This document shows positions 46,177 to 54,594 of a DNA stretch of 64,000 nt, one piece after another (position 1 is the stretch's first letter; each line of letters opens with the position of its first letter). The notes beneath the pieces were generated by a model. That model was not told where the DNA came from. It did no database searches and was given only the letters and a program-made list of their open reading frames with translations. Source of the stretch: Chloroflexota bacterium (GTDB lineage Bacteria; Chloroflexota; Dehalococcoidia; Lucifugimonadales; UBA2985); contig JAPPHY010000009.1 in the NCBI GenBank assembly GCA_028877205.1, forward strand, positions 54,357 through 118,356. Reading direction: 5' to 3'. The translations under genes were made by a program, and so were the position numbers.

Positions 46177-47286
46177 CTACGAGGAGAATCGAGAGAGAGC
46201 GAAGGGCAGCATGGCGGTGCCGTCGCCCCTGGTGATGCAGTCTGTGATGAGCTTGCCGGTGGCCGCGCTGAGCAGTATCCCGCTGCGGTAGTGGCCCACG
46301 GCCAGAAGCAGGCCGTCCCAGCCGTCGATGGGGCCCAGCATTGGTGCGTCGTCCGGGGACCCCGGACGCAGGCCGGCCCACACGTGGCCCAGCTCGGCGT
46401 CGGCCACCGCGGGCACCAGCTCGATCGCCCCAGCGAGGATGCCGGAGACGCCTCTGAGCGTCGCGCTCTCCTTGAAGCCCACCCACTCGCGGGTCGTGCC
46501 GATGACTATGGCGCCGTCCGCCTTGGGCACAAGGTAGGTTATGCCTCGCCAAACTATTGACGAAATGGGGCTGGGCAGAATCCTCGCAGACACGATCTGC
46601 CCCCTCACGGGCTGAACGGGCAGTTGCAGGCCCAGCCACTCGCCGCAGCGTGTCGCCCAGGCGCCCGACGCCATCACGACCCAGTCCGCCTCCATCTCGC
46701 CGGCCGCCAGCTTCACTCCCGTGACCCGGCTCCCCTGCAGCGTCAGACCCATGACCTCCGTGTCCTGCAGGATGTCCGCGCCCCGCTTGGCCGCGGCCTG
46801 TGCGTATGCGCGGACCAGCCGCCTGCTGTTAAGATGTCCTTCGTTGGGCGATGAGAGTGCGCCGCGAACACCCTCTCCCAGAGCAGGCTCGGTGCGGTAG
46901 GCCTCCTGCGCCGTAAGCCACCGAACGCCCATGCCCAGCGGCTCCTGCCACTCCAGGCGGCTGCGAAGCTCCCGTTCCTCGTCATCCGTCACGGCAACGT
47001 GGAGGATGCCCGGCGACCGGTACTCCACGTCTATGCCCGACTCCGCCTGAAGCGATGGGAGGATGTCCAGCAGCATCGCCCGGCTGTGGAGCGCCAGGTT
47101 GAGAGGCTCGCCCAGCGCCAGGTTCTCCGAAAGCGCCGCAACCATGCCCGCAGCCACGTCGGACGCCCCGCTGCCCACCTTTCCGCGCTCCACCAGAGTG
47201 ACGGTGGCGCCCGCTCCCGCTAGGTGGTAGGCGATGGAGCAGCCTATCACGCCGCCGCCGATTACGATGACTCGCTCACCAGGCAC
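46177..47286 (-). CDS. thiO: glycine oxidase ThiO
   Basis: FAD enzyme that oxidises glycine to iminoglycine for the thiazole ring of thiamin. 369 residues with the FAD-binding start VIVIGGGVIGCSIAYHLAGAGATVTLVERG, VVMASGAWA, and the C-terminal LLAVGHYRSGILLSAATGKLI, which matches the ThiO signature. It follows thiS by 21 nt in the riboswitch-controlled thi operon. Confidence 0.93.
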   Translation of the reverse strand: MPGERVIVIGGGVIGCSIAYHLAGAGATVTLVERGKVGSGASDVAAGMVAALSENLALGEPLNLALHSRAMLLDILPSLQAESGIDVEYRSPGILHVAVTDDEERELRSRLEWQEPLGMGVRWLTAQEAYRTEPALGEGVRGALSSPNEGHLNSRRLVRAYAQAAAKRGADILQDTEVMGLTLQGSRVTGVKLAAGEMEADWVVMASGAWATRCGEWLGLQLPVQPVRGQIVSARILPSPISSIVWRGITYLVPKADGAIVIGTTREWVGFKESATLRGVSGILAGAIELVPAVADAELGHVWAGLRPGSPDDAPMLGPIDGWDGLLLAVGHYRSGILLSAATGKLITDCITRGDGTAMLPFALSRFSS

Positions 47287-47307
47287 TCGGTCGCTCCATC
47301 GCGGGGC

Positions 47308-47511
47308 TCATCCGCCCCCCACAGGTCTAACTACCTCTACCACGTCTCCGTCGTTCAGGACAACGTGGGCAAACCGCTCTCGATCCACGACGTCCCCGTT
47401 GTGCGCGACCGCCACAAACTGCATATTCACTCCACTGCTTTCCAGAAAGTCGATGAGCCTCACCGGACCTTCCAGTTCTCGCCGCTTGCCGTTCACGTTG
47501 AGCGATATCAT
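47308..47511 (-). CDS. thiS: sulfur carrier protein ThiS
   Basis: 67-residue ubiquitin-like sulfur carrier: MISLNVNGKRRELEGPVRLIDFL, VAVAHNGDVVDRERF and a C-terminal VRPVGGG ending in the required Gly-Gly that becomes a thiocarboxylate. Donates sulfur to ThiG. Although tiny, its position between thiE/G and thiO is diagnostic. Confidence 0.93.
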   Translation of the reverse strand: MISLNVNGKRRELEGPVRLIDFLESSGVNMQFVAVAHNGDVVDRERFAHVVLNDGDVVEVVRPVGGG

Positions 47512-47578
47512 CTTACCGGCTCACACATCGGTGTCATGGCGGAGTGCCGACCCTTCCCTGACCTCGCGTGCGCGGCAC

Positions 47579-47824
47579 CTAGCCCATCTCCATATTCCAG
47601 CGAATACGGGCCGGTTTCAATGAGTGTTTCCGAGCTGTCGCGACGATAGACCTGAGCAGCACCATGTGCTCCCGAAGGATCGCCGTGTGCTCCTGCTGCG
47701 TCCTTGCGATGTCCCGGAGATCCTCGATTATCTCACCCAAGGCTTCGACAATCATTTCTTGCCAACGCAATGTGCGGTAAACAAAGTCCTCCAGCGCCTG
47801 GATTCGCTCTTCATGTGTAGCCAT
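47579..47824 (-). CDS. small coiled-coil protein in the thi operon
   Basis: 81 residues from ATG 47824 (AAGGA 8 nt upstream). The sequence is almost wholly helical and heptad-like: HEERIQALEDFVYRTLRWQ, then IVEALGEIIEDLRDIARTQ. It ends in a basic stretch (RKHSLKPARIRW). No known domain is recognised. It lies between thiE (113 nt) and thiS (67 nt), in a position not occupied by a standard thiamin gene. Confidence 0.55.
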   Translation of the reverse strand: MATHEERIQALEDFVYRTLRWQEMIVEALGEIIEDLRDIARTQQEHTAILREHMVLLRSIVATARKHSLKPARIRWNMEMG

Positions 47825-47936
47825 CGGCATATTCCTTCGCAGGCTAGTATAGCACGCGCTACGACCCGCCACGAATACACGGCTTGGATGTGCTCGCTTG
47901 CTCCCGGCGGCCGTCTGAAGGCCGCTCACGCCGACC

Positions 47937-48605
47937 TCACGCCCCCGCGCCAACCCGCTCCCTGCTATTCCATGCCGCCAGCATGACCTGCTTCAGCTCC
48001 CGCGCAGCCGACTCCGGGTCCGCAGCCGACATGATGGCCGAGATCACCGCAACGCCGCTTGCTCCTGCCTCGATCACGGAGCCCGCATTGGCGGGTCCAA
48101 TGCCTCCGATAGCGAGCACCGGGGCGCGCACACCTCTCGTGGCTTCACGTACCAGTGCCAGGCCTCCGGACTCCGCACCGGGCTTGGAGGCCGTGTCGAA
48201 TACCGTTCCGAGCACAAGCATGTCTGCGCCCTCAGCGTCGGCCTCGGAAGCCCCCGCGGCATCATGGACGGCCTTGCTAATCATCAGATGCGACGGCGCC
48301 ACTGCCCTTGCGTCCGCGACCGATATGGACGCCTCCGGCAGGTGCAGGCCATCCGCCTCCGCAGCCAGCGCCACATCCAGGCGGTCGTTGATCACGAGTG
48401 CCGCCCTGCCGCGAGTGATTCGGCGGAGGCTGCGGGCCAGCCTTAGCAGCTCACCGGCGGGCAGGTCCTTCTCGCGCAGTTGCACGAGGTCCACGCCTCC
48501 CGAAACCGCCGCGTCTACTGTCGCCTCCAGCGCCTCCGCGCCGCAGAGGTGCCTGTCGGTAACCAGACAGAGCAATGGGAATCGCTCAGTCAGCGGAGGT
48601 ATCAT
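47937..48605 (-). CDS. thiE: thiamin-phosphate synthase
   Basis: Joins HMP-pyrophosphate to thiazole phosphate. 222-residue TIM barrel with DLVQLREKDLPAGELL, LVINDRLDVALAAEADGLHLPE, the LVLGTVFDTASKPG loop and AIGGIGPANAGSVIEAGASGVAVIS. The start is 6 nt after the thiG stop. Confidence 0.93.
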   Translation of the reverse strand: MIPPLTERFPLLCLVTDRHLCGAEALEATVDAAVSGGVDLVQLREKDLPAGELLRLARSLRRITRGRAALVINDRLDVALAAEADGLHLPEASISVADARAVAPSHLMISKAVHDAAGASEADAEGADMLVLGTVFDTASKPGAESGGLALVREATRGVRAPVLAIGGIGPANAGSVIEAGASGVAVISAIMSAADPESAARELKQVMLAAWNSRERVGAGA

Positions 48606-48611
48606 CGCCGG

Positions 48612-49391
48612 CTAGCTCTGCCCTACCAGCCCCTCCACGGGGCTGCTGGCCGACGCGTGAGGCCTGCGGGCGATGCGTCCAGCTTCCCAAGCCTTGCGGC
48701 CCGCCTCCACGCCCTGCCGGAACGCCTCGGCCATAAGCGCCGGATTGTCGGCCTGGGCGATGGCCGTGTTGACCAGAACGGCGTCGGCGCCCATCTCCAG
48801 CGCCTGCGCCGCGTCCGAGGGCACCCCCAGTCCTGCATCCACGACCACGGGCACGCTGGCCTGTTCGATGATGATGCGTATCTCCTCAGCGGTGTGTATG
48901 CCCTGGCCGGAGCCTATGGCCGAGCCCAGCGGCATGACGGTGGCACATCCCATCTCCTCCAGCCGCTTCGCCAGCACGGGGTCTGCGTGGATGTACGGCA
49001 GGACGGTGAATCCCTCGTCTATGAGCGCGCGGGCGGCCTCCAGAGTACCGACGGGGTCGGGCAGCAGGTACTTGGGGTCCGGGATGACCTCCAGCTTGAT
49101 CCAGTCGGAGAGGCCCATGGCCCGCGCCAGCCGCGCGATGGTCAGAGCTTCTTCCGGCGTGGAGCATCCCGCCGTGTTGGGCAGTATGCGGTACCGGCTC
49201 CAGTCCACGTAGTCCAGCAGGGTCTTCTTGTCCGGGTCGTCCAGGTCCAGCCTGCGAATGGCCACCGTGATCATCTCGGTGCCGGAGGCCTCGATGGCTT
49301 CCACCATCTCCTCCATGCTGCGGTACTTGCCGGTGCCAAGGATGAGCCTTGACGAAAACTCGACTCCGGCAATGGTGAGGGTGTCATTCAT
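48612..49391 (-). CDS. thiG: thiazole synthase
   Basis: Forms the thiazole ring from DXP, dehydroglycine and ThiS thiocarboxylate. 259 residues from ATG 49391 ([29 protein letters not shown]), with AVRR and [20 protein letters not shown], the catalytic Lys near WIKLEVI, and [31 protein letters not shown] at 49397 could add two residues. SD AAGGCGG precedes. It is the first gene after the TPP riboswitch. Confidence 0.95.
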   Translation of the reverse strand: MNDTLTIAGVEFSSRLILGTGKYRSMEEMVEAIEASGTEMITVAIRRLDLDDPDKKTLLDYVDWSRYRILPNTAGCSTPEEALTIARLARAMGLSDWIKLEVIPDPKYLLPDPVGTLEAARALIDEGFTVLPYIHADPVLAKRLEEMGCATVMPLGSAIGSGQGIHTAEEIRIIIEQASVPVVVDAGLGVPSDAAQALEMGADAVLVNTAIAQADNPALMAEAFRQGVEAGRKAWEAGRIARRPHASASSPVEGLVGQS

Positions 49392-49514
49392 GTGCACACC
49401 GCCTTATGATCGCGCGGCAGCCCGGCGGCGCGGTGATGGTGGAGGCTCGAACGGGGGTCGCCGGTCAGGTACATCCAAGTGCGGCGACCGTCTACAATGC
49501 AGGACAACGTAAGC

Positions 49515-49618
49515 AAGTTCACTCTCCCTTCGCTGGCATTATCCAGTTCAGGTTCCGACGGTCGCCCCAATACGTTGGGGCCTCTCAGCCTGTCGCAACA
49601 AGCTCCCGCAGGACTCGC
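49515..49618 (-). ncRNA. TPP riboswitch (THI element) controlling thiG-thiE-thiS-thiO
   Basis: On the minus strand the conserved THI core is complete: GCTGAGA (about 49583-49589), a P3 stem CCCCAAC/GTTGGGG-like (49563-49582), then ACCTGAACTGGATAATGCC (about 49532-49551) and AGCGAAGGGAGAG. About 120 nt separate it from thiG. The start region holds CACCG upstream and CGGTG around the SD, so translational control by SD pairing is plausible. It binds thiamin pyrophosphate and would lower thi expression when vitamin is plentiful. Confidence 0.9.
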
Positions 49619-49699
49619 CTCTAAGAGTAAGCCAACCGCCGACAGGATGTCAATCGCCACAGCTGGCCTCCGAACACCTCGAATACGGCTCGAACGCGA

Positions 49700-49729
49700 T
49701 TGACACCTTAGCTGCGTTGGCCTTACAGT
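49700..49729 (+). promoter_or_regulatory. candidate promoter of the small zinc-ribbon gene
   Basis: TTGACA (perfect, 49700-49705), 18-nt spacer, TACAGT (49724-49729), 21 nt before the GTG at 49751. It runs opposite to the TPP riboswitch, so 49619-49750 is a divergent control region. Confidence 0.4.
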
Positions 49730-49750
49730 GGCGCAACCGAGGTACATGAA

Positions 49751-49927
49751 GTGACCACAGAGGCGCCACACAGCCCCAAGGACGATGACGTAATCGTCAA
49801 CTACTGCCAGATCTGCGGCCGGACGGAGCGACGCCCCTTCAAGGACGGCGGCCACTGGGCAACGCCATTCTTCTACCGGGACGCCTGGTGGGCACGAGGT
49901 CCATGCCCCGGCTGCGCTCCCAAGTAA
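49751..49927 (+). CDS. 58-residue zinc-ribbon-like protein
   Basis: GTG 49751 to TAA 49927. Two C-x2-C pairs (YCQICG at about 19-22, PCPGC at about 52-55) about 30 residues apart form a plausible zinc knuckle ribbon; between them is an aromatic stretch (HWATPFFYRDAWWARG). GAGG lies 9 nt before the start, and a TTGACA promoter is upstream. It is divergent from the thi operon and converges on recF. I recognise no named family. Confidence 0.55.
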   Translation: MTTEAPHSPKDDDVIVNYCQICGRTERRPFKDGGHWATPFFYRDAWWARGPCPGCAPK

Positions 49928-49937
49928 CCTCGGGCCT

Positions 49938-51092
49938 TCACTGCGTCATCACATTGCCGCGCTCCACCCGGAACGCGATGGCCCGCGCCAGGAACCTTCC
50001 TTCGATCCTGTCCACGTCCGTAGTCGAAACGATGGCCTGTTGGCTTCGCTCCACACGCTCCAGCAGCAGTCGCCGGCGCGTGGCGTCCAGCTCGGAGAGC
50101 ACGTCGTCCAGCAGCAGCACCGGGGACTCGCCGCGCTCCCGCTCCAGAAGCATACCCTCCACCAGCTTCAGCGCCAGCGCCAGCGTGCGCGCTTGCCCGC
50201 GAGATGCGTAGATTCCCGCCTCCATGCCTCCCAGCGTGAGGCGGACGTCGTCGCGATGCGGGCCTGACTGGGTCGCGCCCAGCGCGATCTCCCTCTCCGC
50301 GCCCTGCTCGATGGCAATCTGAAACGAGCGCTTGAGCTCTGCCTCGCCGGGTTGCTCGATCGGAACTCCGGCCGCGTACTCGACTGAGAACTCCTCAATC
50401 GTCTCAGTCAGCTCACCGTGCAGCTCCGTGAGCAGTGGACGCAGCTCCTCCACGGTCCTATGTCTCCTCAGCATGATGTAGGCGCCATCCTCCACCAATG
50501 CCTCGTTCCAGAAGTCCAGCTCTGCTGCGCGGCTCCTGCGCTCCCGAATCTGTCTCAGCAAGTGGTTGCGTTGGTACACCACCTTCTGATACCTCTGGAG
50601 AGCGCGCAGATACATCCTGTCCAGCTGGCATATCAGGATGTCCAGGAACCTCCTGCGCGTGGACGGCGAGCCCGTCACCAGCCGGATGTCCTCGGCGTCG
50701 AACAGCACGGCGTTGACGGCGCCGACGAGGTCCGCGGCCGACACGTGGATGCCATCGACCCTGACCTCCTTGCGCAGGTGCGGCGGTCTTTCGCCGTCGT
50801 CCCAAGAGCCCTCGAGCGCCATGTCCACCAGGATGCGGACCCGGTCTCGCTCCCTTCGCACCACACCGACAACCTGTGCGTGTCCCGGGTCCTCCGTAGC
50901 GGTGCGGCTGATGGCCTCCCTGTCTCCGTTGGCGCGGTACGCCTTGGCGATGGACAGGAGGTACAGCGCCTCCAGGAGATTAGACTTGCCCTGCCCGTTG
51001 CCGCCGGAAAAGACCAGCAGGCCCTCCGGGAGGTCGAGCTCCAGGTGGTGGTAGTTGCGGAAGTTGGTGAGGCTGAGATGGGAAACGTACAC
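49938..51092 (-). CDS. recF: DNA replication and repair protein RecF
   Basis: 384 residues from GTG 51092 (MYVSHLSLTNFRNYHHLELDLPEG), with the SD AGGG 8 nt upstream. ABC-type ATPase: Walker A FSGGNGQGKSNLLEAL (about 30-42), signature region ASRGQARTLALALKL, Walker B PVLLLDDVLSELD. It loads RecA at single-strand gaps through RecOR. In many bacteria recF lies by dnaN/gyrB; here it does not. A GTG at 51101 would add three residues. Confidence 0.94.
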   Translation of the reverse strand: MYVSHLSLTNFRNYHHLELDLPEGLLVFSGGNGQGKSNLLEALYLLSIAKAYRANGDREAISRTATEDPGHAQVVGVVRRERDRVRILVDMALEGSWDDGERPPHLRKEVRVDGIHVSAADLVGAVNAVLFDAEDIRLVTGSPSTRRRFLDILICQLDRMYLRALQRYQKVVYQRNHLLRQIRERRSRAAELDFWNEALVEDGAYIMLRRHRTVEELRPLLTELHGELTETIEEFSVEYAAGVPIEQPGEAELKRSFQIAIEQGAEREIALGATQSGPHRDDVRLTLGGMEAGIYASRGQARTLALALKLVEGMLLERERGESPVLLLDDVLSELDATRRRLLLERVERSQQAIVSTTDVDRIEGRFLARAIAFRVERGNVMTQ

Positions 51093-51168
51093 GGGCGACA
51101 CCCTGCCGCGGAACTCCGGACAGCTCCCGCGCTAGGGTGGCGCGGACTGCATCACGGGAAAGCGGTTG

Positions 51169-51243
51169 TGGAGCCAGCGAGGGGATTCGAACCCTTGACC
51201 TGCGGTTTACGAAACCGCTGCTCTACCACTGAGCTACGCTGGC
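51169..51243 (-). tRNA. tRNA-Thr(CGU)
   Basis: Minus-strand cloverleaf: acceptor GCCAGCG/CGCTGGC, D arm GCTC/GAGC, anticodon stem GCGGT/ACCGC with loop TTCGTAA (anticodon CGT, reading ACG), T arm AGGGG-type stem with TTCGAAT. The 3' end carries an encoded T-CCA (51169-51172). It lies between recF and rarA. Confidence 0.95.
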
Positions 51244-51258
51244 CTGTCCACCATTATA

Positions 51259-52629
51259 TCACTCCCCCGCTCCTGCTGCGCTATCCGGGCCGCCGCGCCC
51301 CTCTCGATACTCGTCCCACCACTCGCTGAGTCTCTGTGCCACGGCGCGCTCATACCCCTGATTGCCCGGCACGTAGTAGCGTCTGTCGGCGAGCGACGGC
51401 GGCAGGTTGTCCATCGGGGCGAAGTTCCCGGCGTAGTCGTGCGCGTACCGGTAGCCCTTGGCGTAGCCCTGTGCCCTCATCAGCGACGTGACGGCGTTGC
51501 GGAGGTGCAGCGGCACCGGCTCGTTGCGGGTCTGCCTCGCGTCCTCGCGAGCGCGGTTCAGCGCCATGTAAGCGGAGTTGCTCTTGGGCGCGGTTGCCAG
51601 GTAGACGGTCGCCTCAGCCAGCGGGATCGCGCCCTCCGGCATCCCGATCAGGTGGACGGCCTGCTGCGCCGCCACGGCCACGGGCAGCCCCTGCGGGTCG
51701 GCCATGCCCACGTCCTCCGCGGCCAGGATGACCAGCCGCCGTGCGATGAACATGGGGTCCTCGCCCGCCTCGATCATGCGGCTCAGCCAGTAGACCGCGG
51801 CGTCCGGGTCCGATCCCCGCACCGACTTGATGAACGCGGAGATGGTGTCGTAGTGCTGGTCGCCCGACTTGTCGTAGAGTATGGAGCGGTGCTGCAACGC
51901 GTCCTCAACCGTCGCCAGCGTGACGTGCCGCTCGCCGTTGGCGTCCGGCTCCGTGGCGGATGCCGAAAGCTCCAGGGCGTTGAGGGCGGCCCGTGCGTCG
52001 CCGTTGGCCATGGTGACCAGGTGCCTCATTGCATCTTCCGCCAGGCTCGCTCGCAGTTCGCCGATCCCGCGCTCGTCGTCCGCAAGCGCGCGCTCCACGA
52101 TGGCCGCAACATCTTCATCGGTTAGCGCACTGAGCGTGAACACCCGGCACCGGGACAGCAGCGGCGCCACCACCTCGAAGGACGGGTTCTCCGTGGTGGC
52201 CCCAATGAGAGTGACGGCACCCTCCTCGACGTGGGGGAGTATGACGTCCTGCTGCGCCCTGTTGAAGCGGTGAATCTCGTCCACGAACAGGAGCGTGCGC
52301 CGGCCGTGCATGCCGCGGCGCTCTCTTGCAGCATCGATGAGCTTGCGGAGGTCTGCTACGCCTGCCGTGACGGCGCTAACCGGTGCGAAGTGGGCCTGCG
52401 TGATGCCGGAGATGAGATGAGCCAGCGTGGTCTTGCCGCTCCCGGGAGGCCCCCACAGAATCATCGACGGCACGTGGTCGGACTCAATGCTGCGTCGCAG
52501 GACGCGGCCTTGTCCAAGGATGTGCTCCTGTCCCGCGAACTCGTCGAATCCACGGGGCCGCATGCGAGCGGCCAGAGGCGCCTCCTGCCCCAGCATCTCC
52601 CTGGCGCGCCTCTCGAAGAGATCGGTCAC
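51259..52629 (-). CDS. rarA: replication-associated recombination protein A (MgsA/RarA)
   Basis: 456-residue AAA+ ATPase acting at stalled forks. Walker A LWGPPGSGKTTLAH (about 58-70), Walker B LFVDEIHRFNRAQQD, sensor GATTENPSFEVVAPLLSRCRVF, then the tetramerisation region YDKSGDQHYDTISAFIKSVRGSDPDAAVYWL and DNA-binding C-terminus GYAKGYRYAHDY. Domain order and length are normal. Confidence 0.96.
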   Translation of the reverse strand: MTDLFERRAREMLGQEAPLAARMRPRGFDEFAGQEHILGQGRVLRRSIESDHVPSMILWGPPGSGKTTLAHLISGITQAHFAPVSAVTAGVADLRKLIDAARERRGMHGRRTLLFVDEIHRFNRAQQDVILPHVEEGAVTLIGATTENPSFEVVAPLLSRCRVFTLSALTDEDVAAIVERALADDERGIGELRASLAEDAMRHLVTMANGDARAALNALELSASATEPDANGERHVTLATVEDALQHRSILYDKSGDQHYDTISAFIKSVRGSDPDAAVYWLSRMIEAGEDPMFIARRLVILAAEDVGMADPQGLPVAVAAQQAVHLIGMPEGAIPLAEATVYLATAPKSNSAYMALNRAREDARQTRNEPVPLHLRNAVTSLMRAQGYAKGYRYAHDYAGNFAPMDNLPPSLADRRYYVPGNQGYERAVAQRLSEWWDEYREGRGGPDSAAGAGE

Positions 52630-52678
52630 GTCACCTCCCCACCGCCGTCCCGGGCCGCCGACCGACCGCGCAGCGGTG

Positions 52679-53647
52679 TCACTCCCCGCCGAGCAGGCGT
52701 CTGGGGCCGTTCACGGTCATCTCGGTGATGGCGTTCTCACTCACGCCCAGCTCCCGCAGTCTCGGCAGAACCCTGCGAATGATGAAGCAGTAGCCGTCCG
52801 GGTTATGGGCAGGGCGAGCCGCCGCCGCCTCGGGGAGAGCGGGACGCGCTCCGCCGTAGTCGTGGGACAGGGTGATCTGGCCGGCAAATCCCAGGTCTAT
52901 CAGCTGCTTCACAACCTCAGTGCGTTGCTCCCAGTTCAGGCCTCCGGCGCGGCCTCCGGGATAGCGGTCCATGCCCAGGAAAGCGCCCTTCTTCATTATC
53001 CCCGTCAGGTACTCAATGTTGTCGGTGTCGTTGCTGTGGCCGATGCACACGCGCCCAAGGTCCACGCCCTCCTCCTCGAATATGGCCACCTGCAGGTCGC
53101 CGGCCCTGGCCGGGGCCGCCGTGTGCGTCATTATGGAAGCGCCGGTTGCGATACAGGCGCGCGCCGCTGACCTCAGTATCAGCTCGTTGGGGCGGGTCAG
53201 TCCGCCGTCCTCCGTCATGTGCTCCACGTCCGTGGCCACCTTGATGACGCCGGCCTTGATTCCCGTGCCCTCGATGCCAACCTCGATCTCGCGGATGAAT
53301 GCCGAGGCCATCTGCTCGACCGTCGCGCCCAGTCCGATGTGGCGCGGGATGTCACGCCACATGCCGGTGGCAGGCACCATGTGCAGGTTCACGCCCGCTG
53401 CCACGTCCTGAAGCAGCCTCATGTCCCTGCCCAGGTCAAGCGGGGTGACTATGAGGACCGTGCCGACGCCCTCTGCGGCTGCCTCGTTGAGGCGCGAGAT
53501 GCCGCGGGCCACGTCCTCCTCGTGGTCAAAGAGCTCCGGGTACGTTTGAGGCACCCCCGCAGAGCTCTCTCGAACGTGCTCATGGGTCAGTACGTAGCCG
53601 AGGTCGTTGACGTCCACGGGGCCGCGCATTGTGTTGACTGTGGGCAT
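52679..53647 (-). CDS. phosphotriesterase-family metal hydrolase
   Basis: 322 residues of the amidohydrolase superfamily, PTE/PHP-like subgroup. Metal ligands are visible: THEHV (His22, His24), the carboxylated Lys in GVIKVATD (about 140), His in IMTHTAAP, His in CIGHSNDTDN and Asp in LSHDYGG. Family members hydrolyse organophosphates or act as lactonases; physiological substrates are usually lactones. The ATG follows GGAGG by 4 nt. No regulator is adjacent. Confidence 0.9.
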   Translation of the reverse strand: MPTVNTMRGPVDVNDLGYVLTHEHVRESSAGVPQTYPELFDHEEDVARGISRLNEAAAEGVGTVLIVTPLDLGRDMRLLQDVAAGVNLHMVPATGMWRDIPRHIGLGATVEQMASAFIREIEVGIEGTGIKAGVIKVATDVEHMTEDGGLTRPNELILRSAARACIATGASIMTHTAAPARAGDLQVAIFEEEGVDLGRVCIGHSNDTDNIEYLTGIMKKGAFLGMDRYPGGRAGGLNWEQRTEVVKQLIDLGFAGQITLSHDYGGARPALPEAAAARPAHNPDGYCFIIRRVLPRLRELGVSENAITEMTVNGPRRLLGGE

Positions 53648-53709
53648 GATACCTCCTCCGTGCTCTCATGCTTCGCGAAGCGTCGACCTGTGTGCCGACA
53701 CATTCCCGC

Positions 53710-54447
53710 TCAGGACTCCATTGCGTCTTCGAGACGCTGAATCTCCCGTTCCACTTCCTGCAGCCTGCGGTAGTCCTCCTCGAGTAGCTTGTAGCAGCGC
53801 TCCAGGTAGAGCTGGGCCAATACGGAGGCTGCCGGCGTCGGCGTCACCGTTGCCCGCACCAGCAGCGGGATGCGATAGTGCTCCGGCAGAAAGCGGGCCA
53901 GCGTGGCGACCTCCTCCTCGATCTCTCGAACCATGCGGGGATCTGTACCCTCCGCGGCGAACCGCAGTTTGCCGACCATCTTCGCCAGCTCACTCAGCTT
54001 GTCCCGCTCGCCCATCAGCTCGTAAATGAGCTCGTTCACCGATGAGGCCGGCAGCGGCGTTTGCGCCTCCATAAGCCGCTCCCACCGCCTCGAATACTCC
54101 TGCTGCACCTCGCTGACCACCTGTATGAGCTCCATGGGGTCGCTGTCGTCCACCGAGCCGCCGTCTATGAGGTCGTCCTCCCTCGCCTCGGCCATGCGCC
54201 TGATGTGGTCCAGGTCATCGATCTTCTCCGGCAAGGGCGGAAACGCGAAACCGGCAAGATCGTTCGTGAGCATGTCCTGCATCTTGCCGGCGAACATGGG
54301 GGGAATGTACCTGGTCACGTCCACCTTAATGGGGAGCGCGATGATGTAGGTTGCCAGCACCGTGTTGGGATCGAACTTGCGGCGGAAGAACACCAGCGCG
54401 TGCCCCTTGGGGGAATCCATTTCACCGCGCTCGAAGTACAGGTCCAC
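53710..54447 (-). CDS. protein of unknown function with C-terminal coiled coil
   Basis: 245 residues from GTG 54447 (SD GGAGGGAG), starting MDLYFERGEMDSPKGHALVFFRRKFDPNTVLATYIIALPIKVDVTRYIPP. A compact N-terminal domain (about 1-75) is followed by charged helical segments and a C-terminal coiled coil rich in Leu/Glu/Arg (about 210-245, YKLLEEDYRRLQEVEREIQRLE). I do not recognise the family. An ATG at 54477 gives 255 residues, but its AT lies inside a TATAAT (54476-54481), so it is less likely if that box is a promoter. Confidence 0.6.
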   Translation of the reverse strand: MDLYFERGEMDSPKGHALVFFRRKFDPNTVLATYIIALPIKVDVTRYIPPMFAGKMQDMLTNDLAGFAFPPLPEKIDDLDHIRRMAEAREDDLIDGGSVDDSDPMELIQVVSEVQQEYSRRWERLMEAQTPLPASSVNELIYELMGERDKLSELAKMVGKLRFAAEGTDPRMVREIEEEVATLARFLPEHYRIPLLVRATVTPTPAASVLAQLYLERCYKLLEEDYRRLQEVEREIQRLEDAMES

Positions 54448-54594
54448 GTGTGCCACTCCCTCCGATGGTTCGCCCATTATACTACGAATTAGCGGAGCGC
54501 GTGGCCTGCCCGTGGCACCCCGGCAGGCCCGTGGGCGGGTTGGCGCAGCTCCAATGTGTTAGAATGTACGCGCCTCGGAGGTGGAGCTGTCTAC

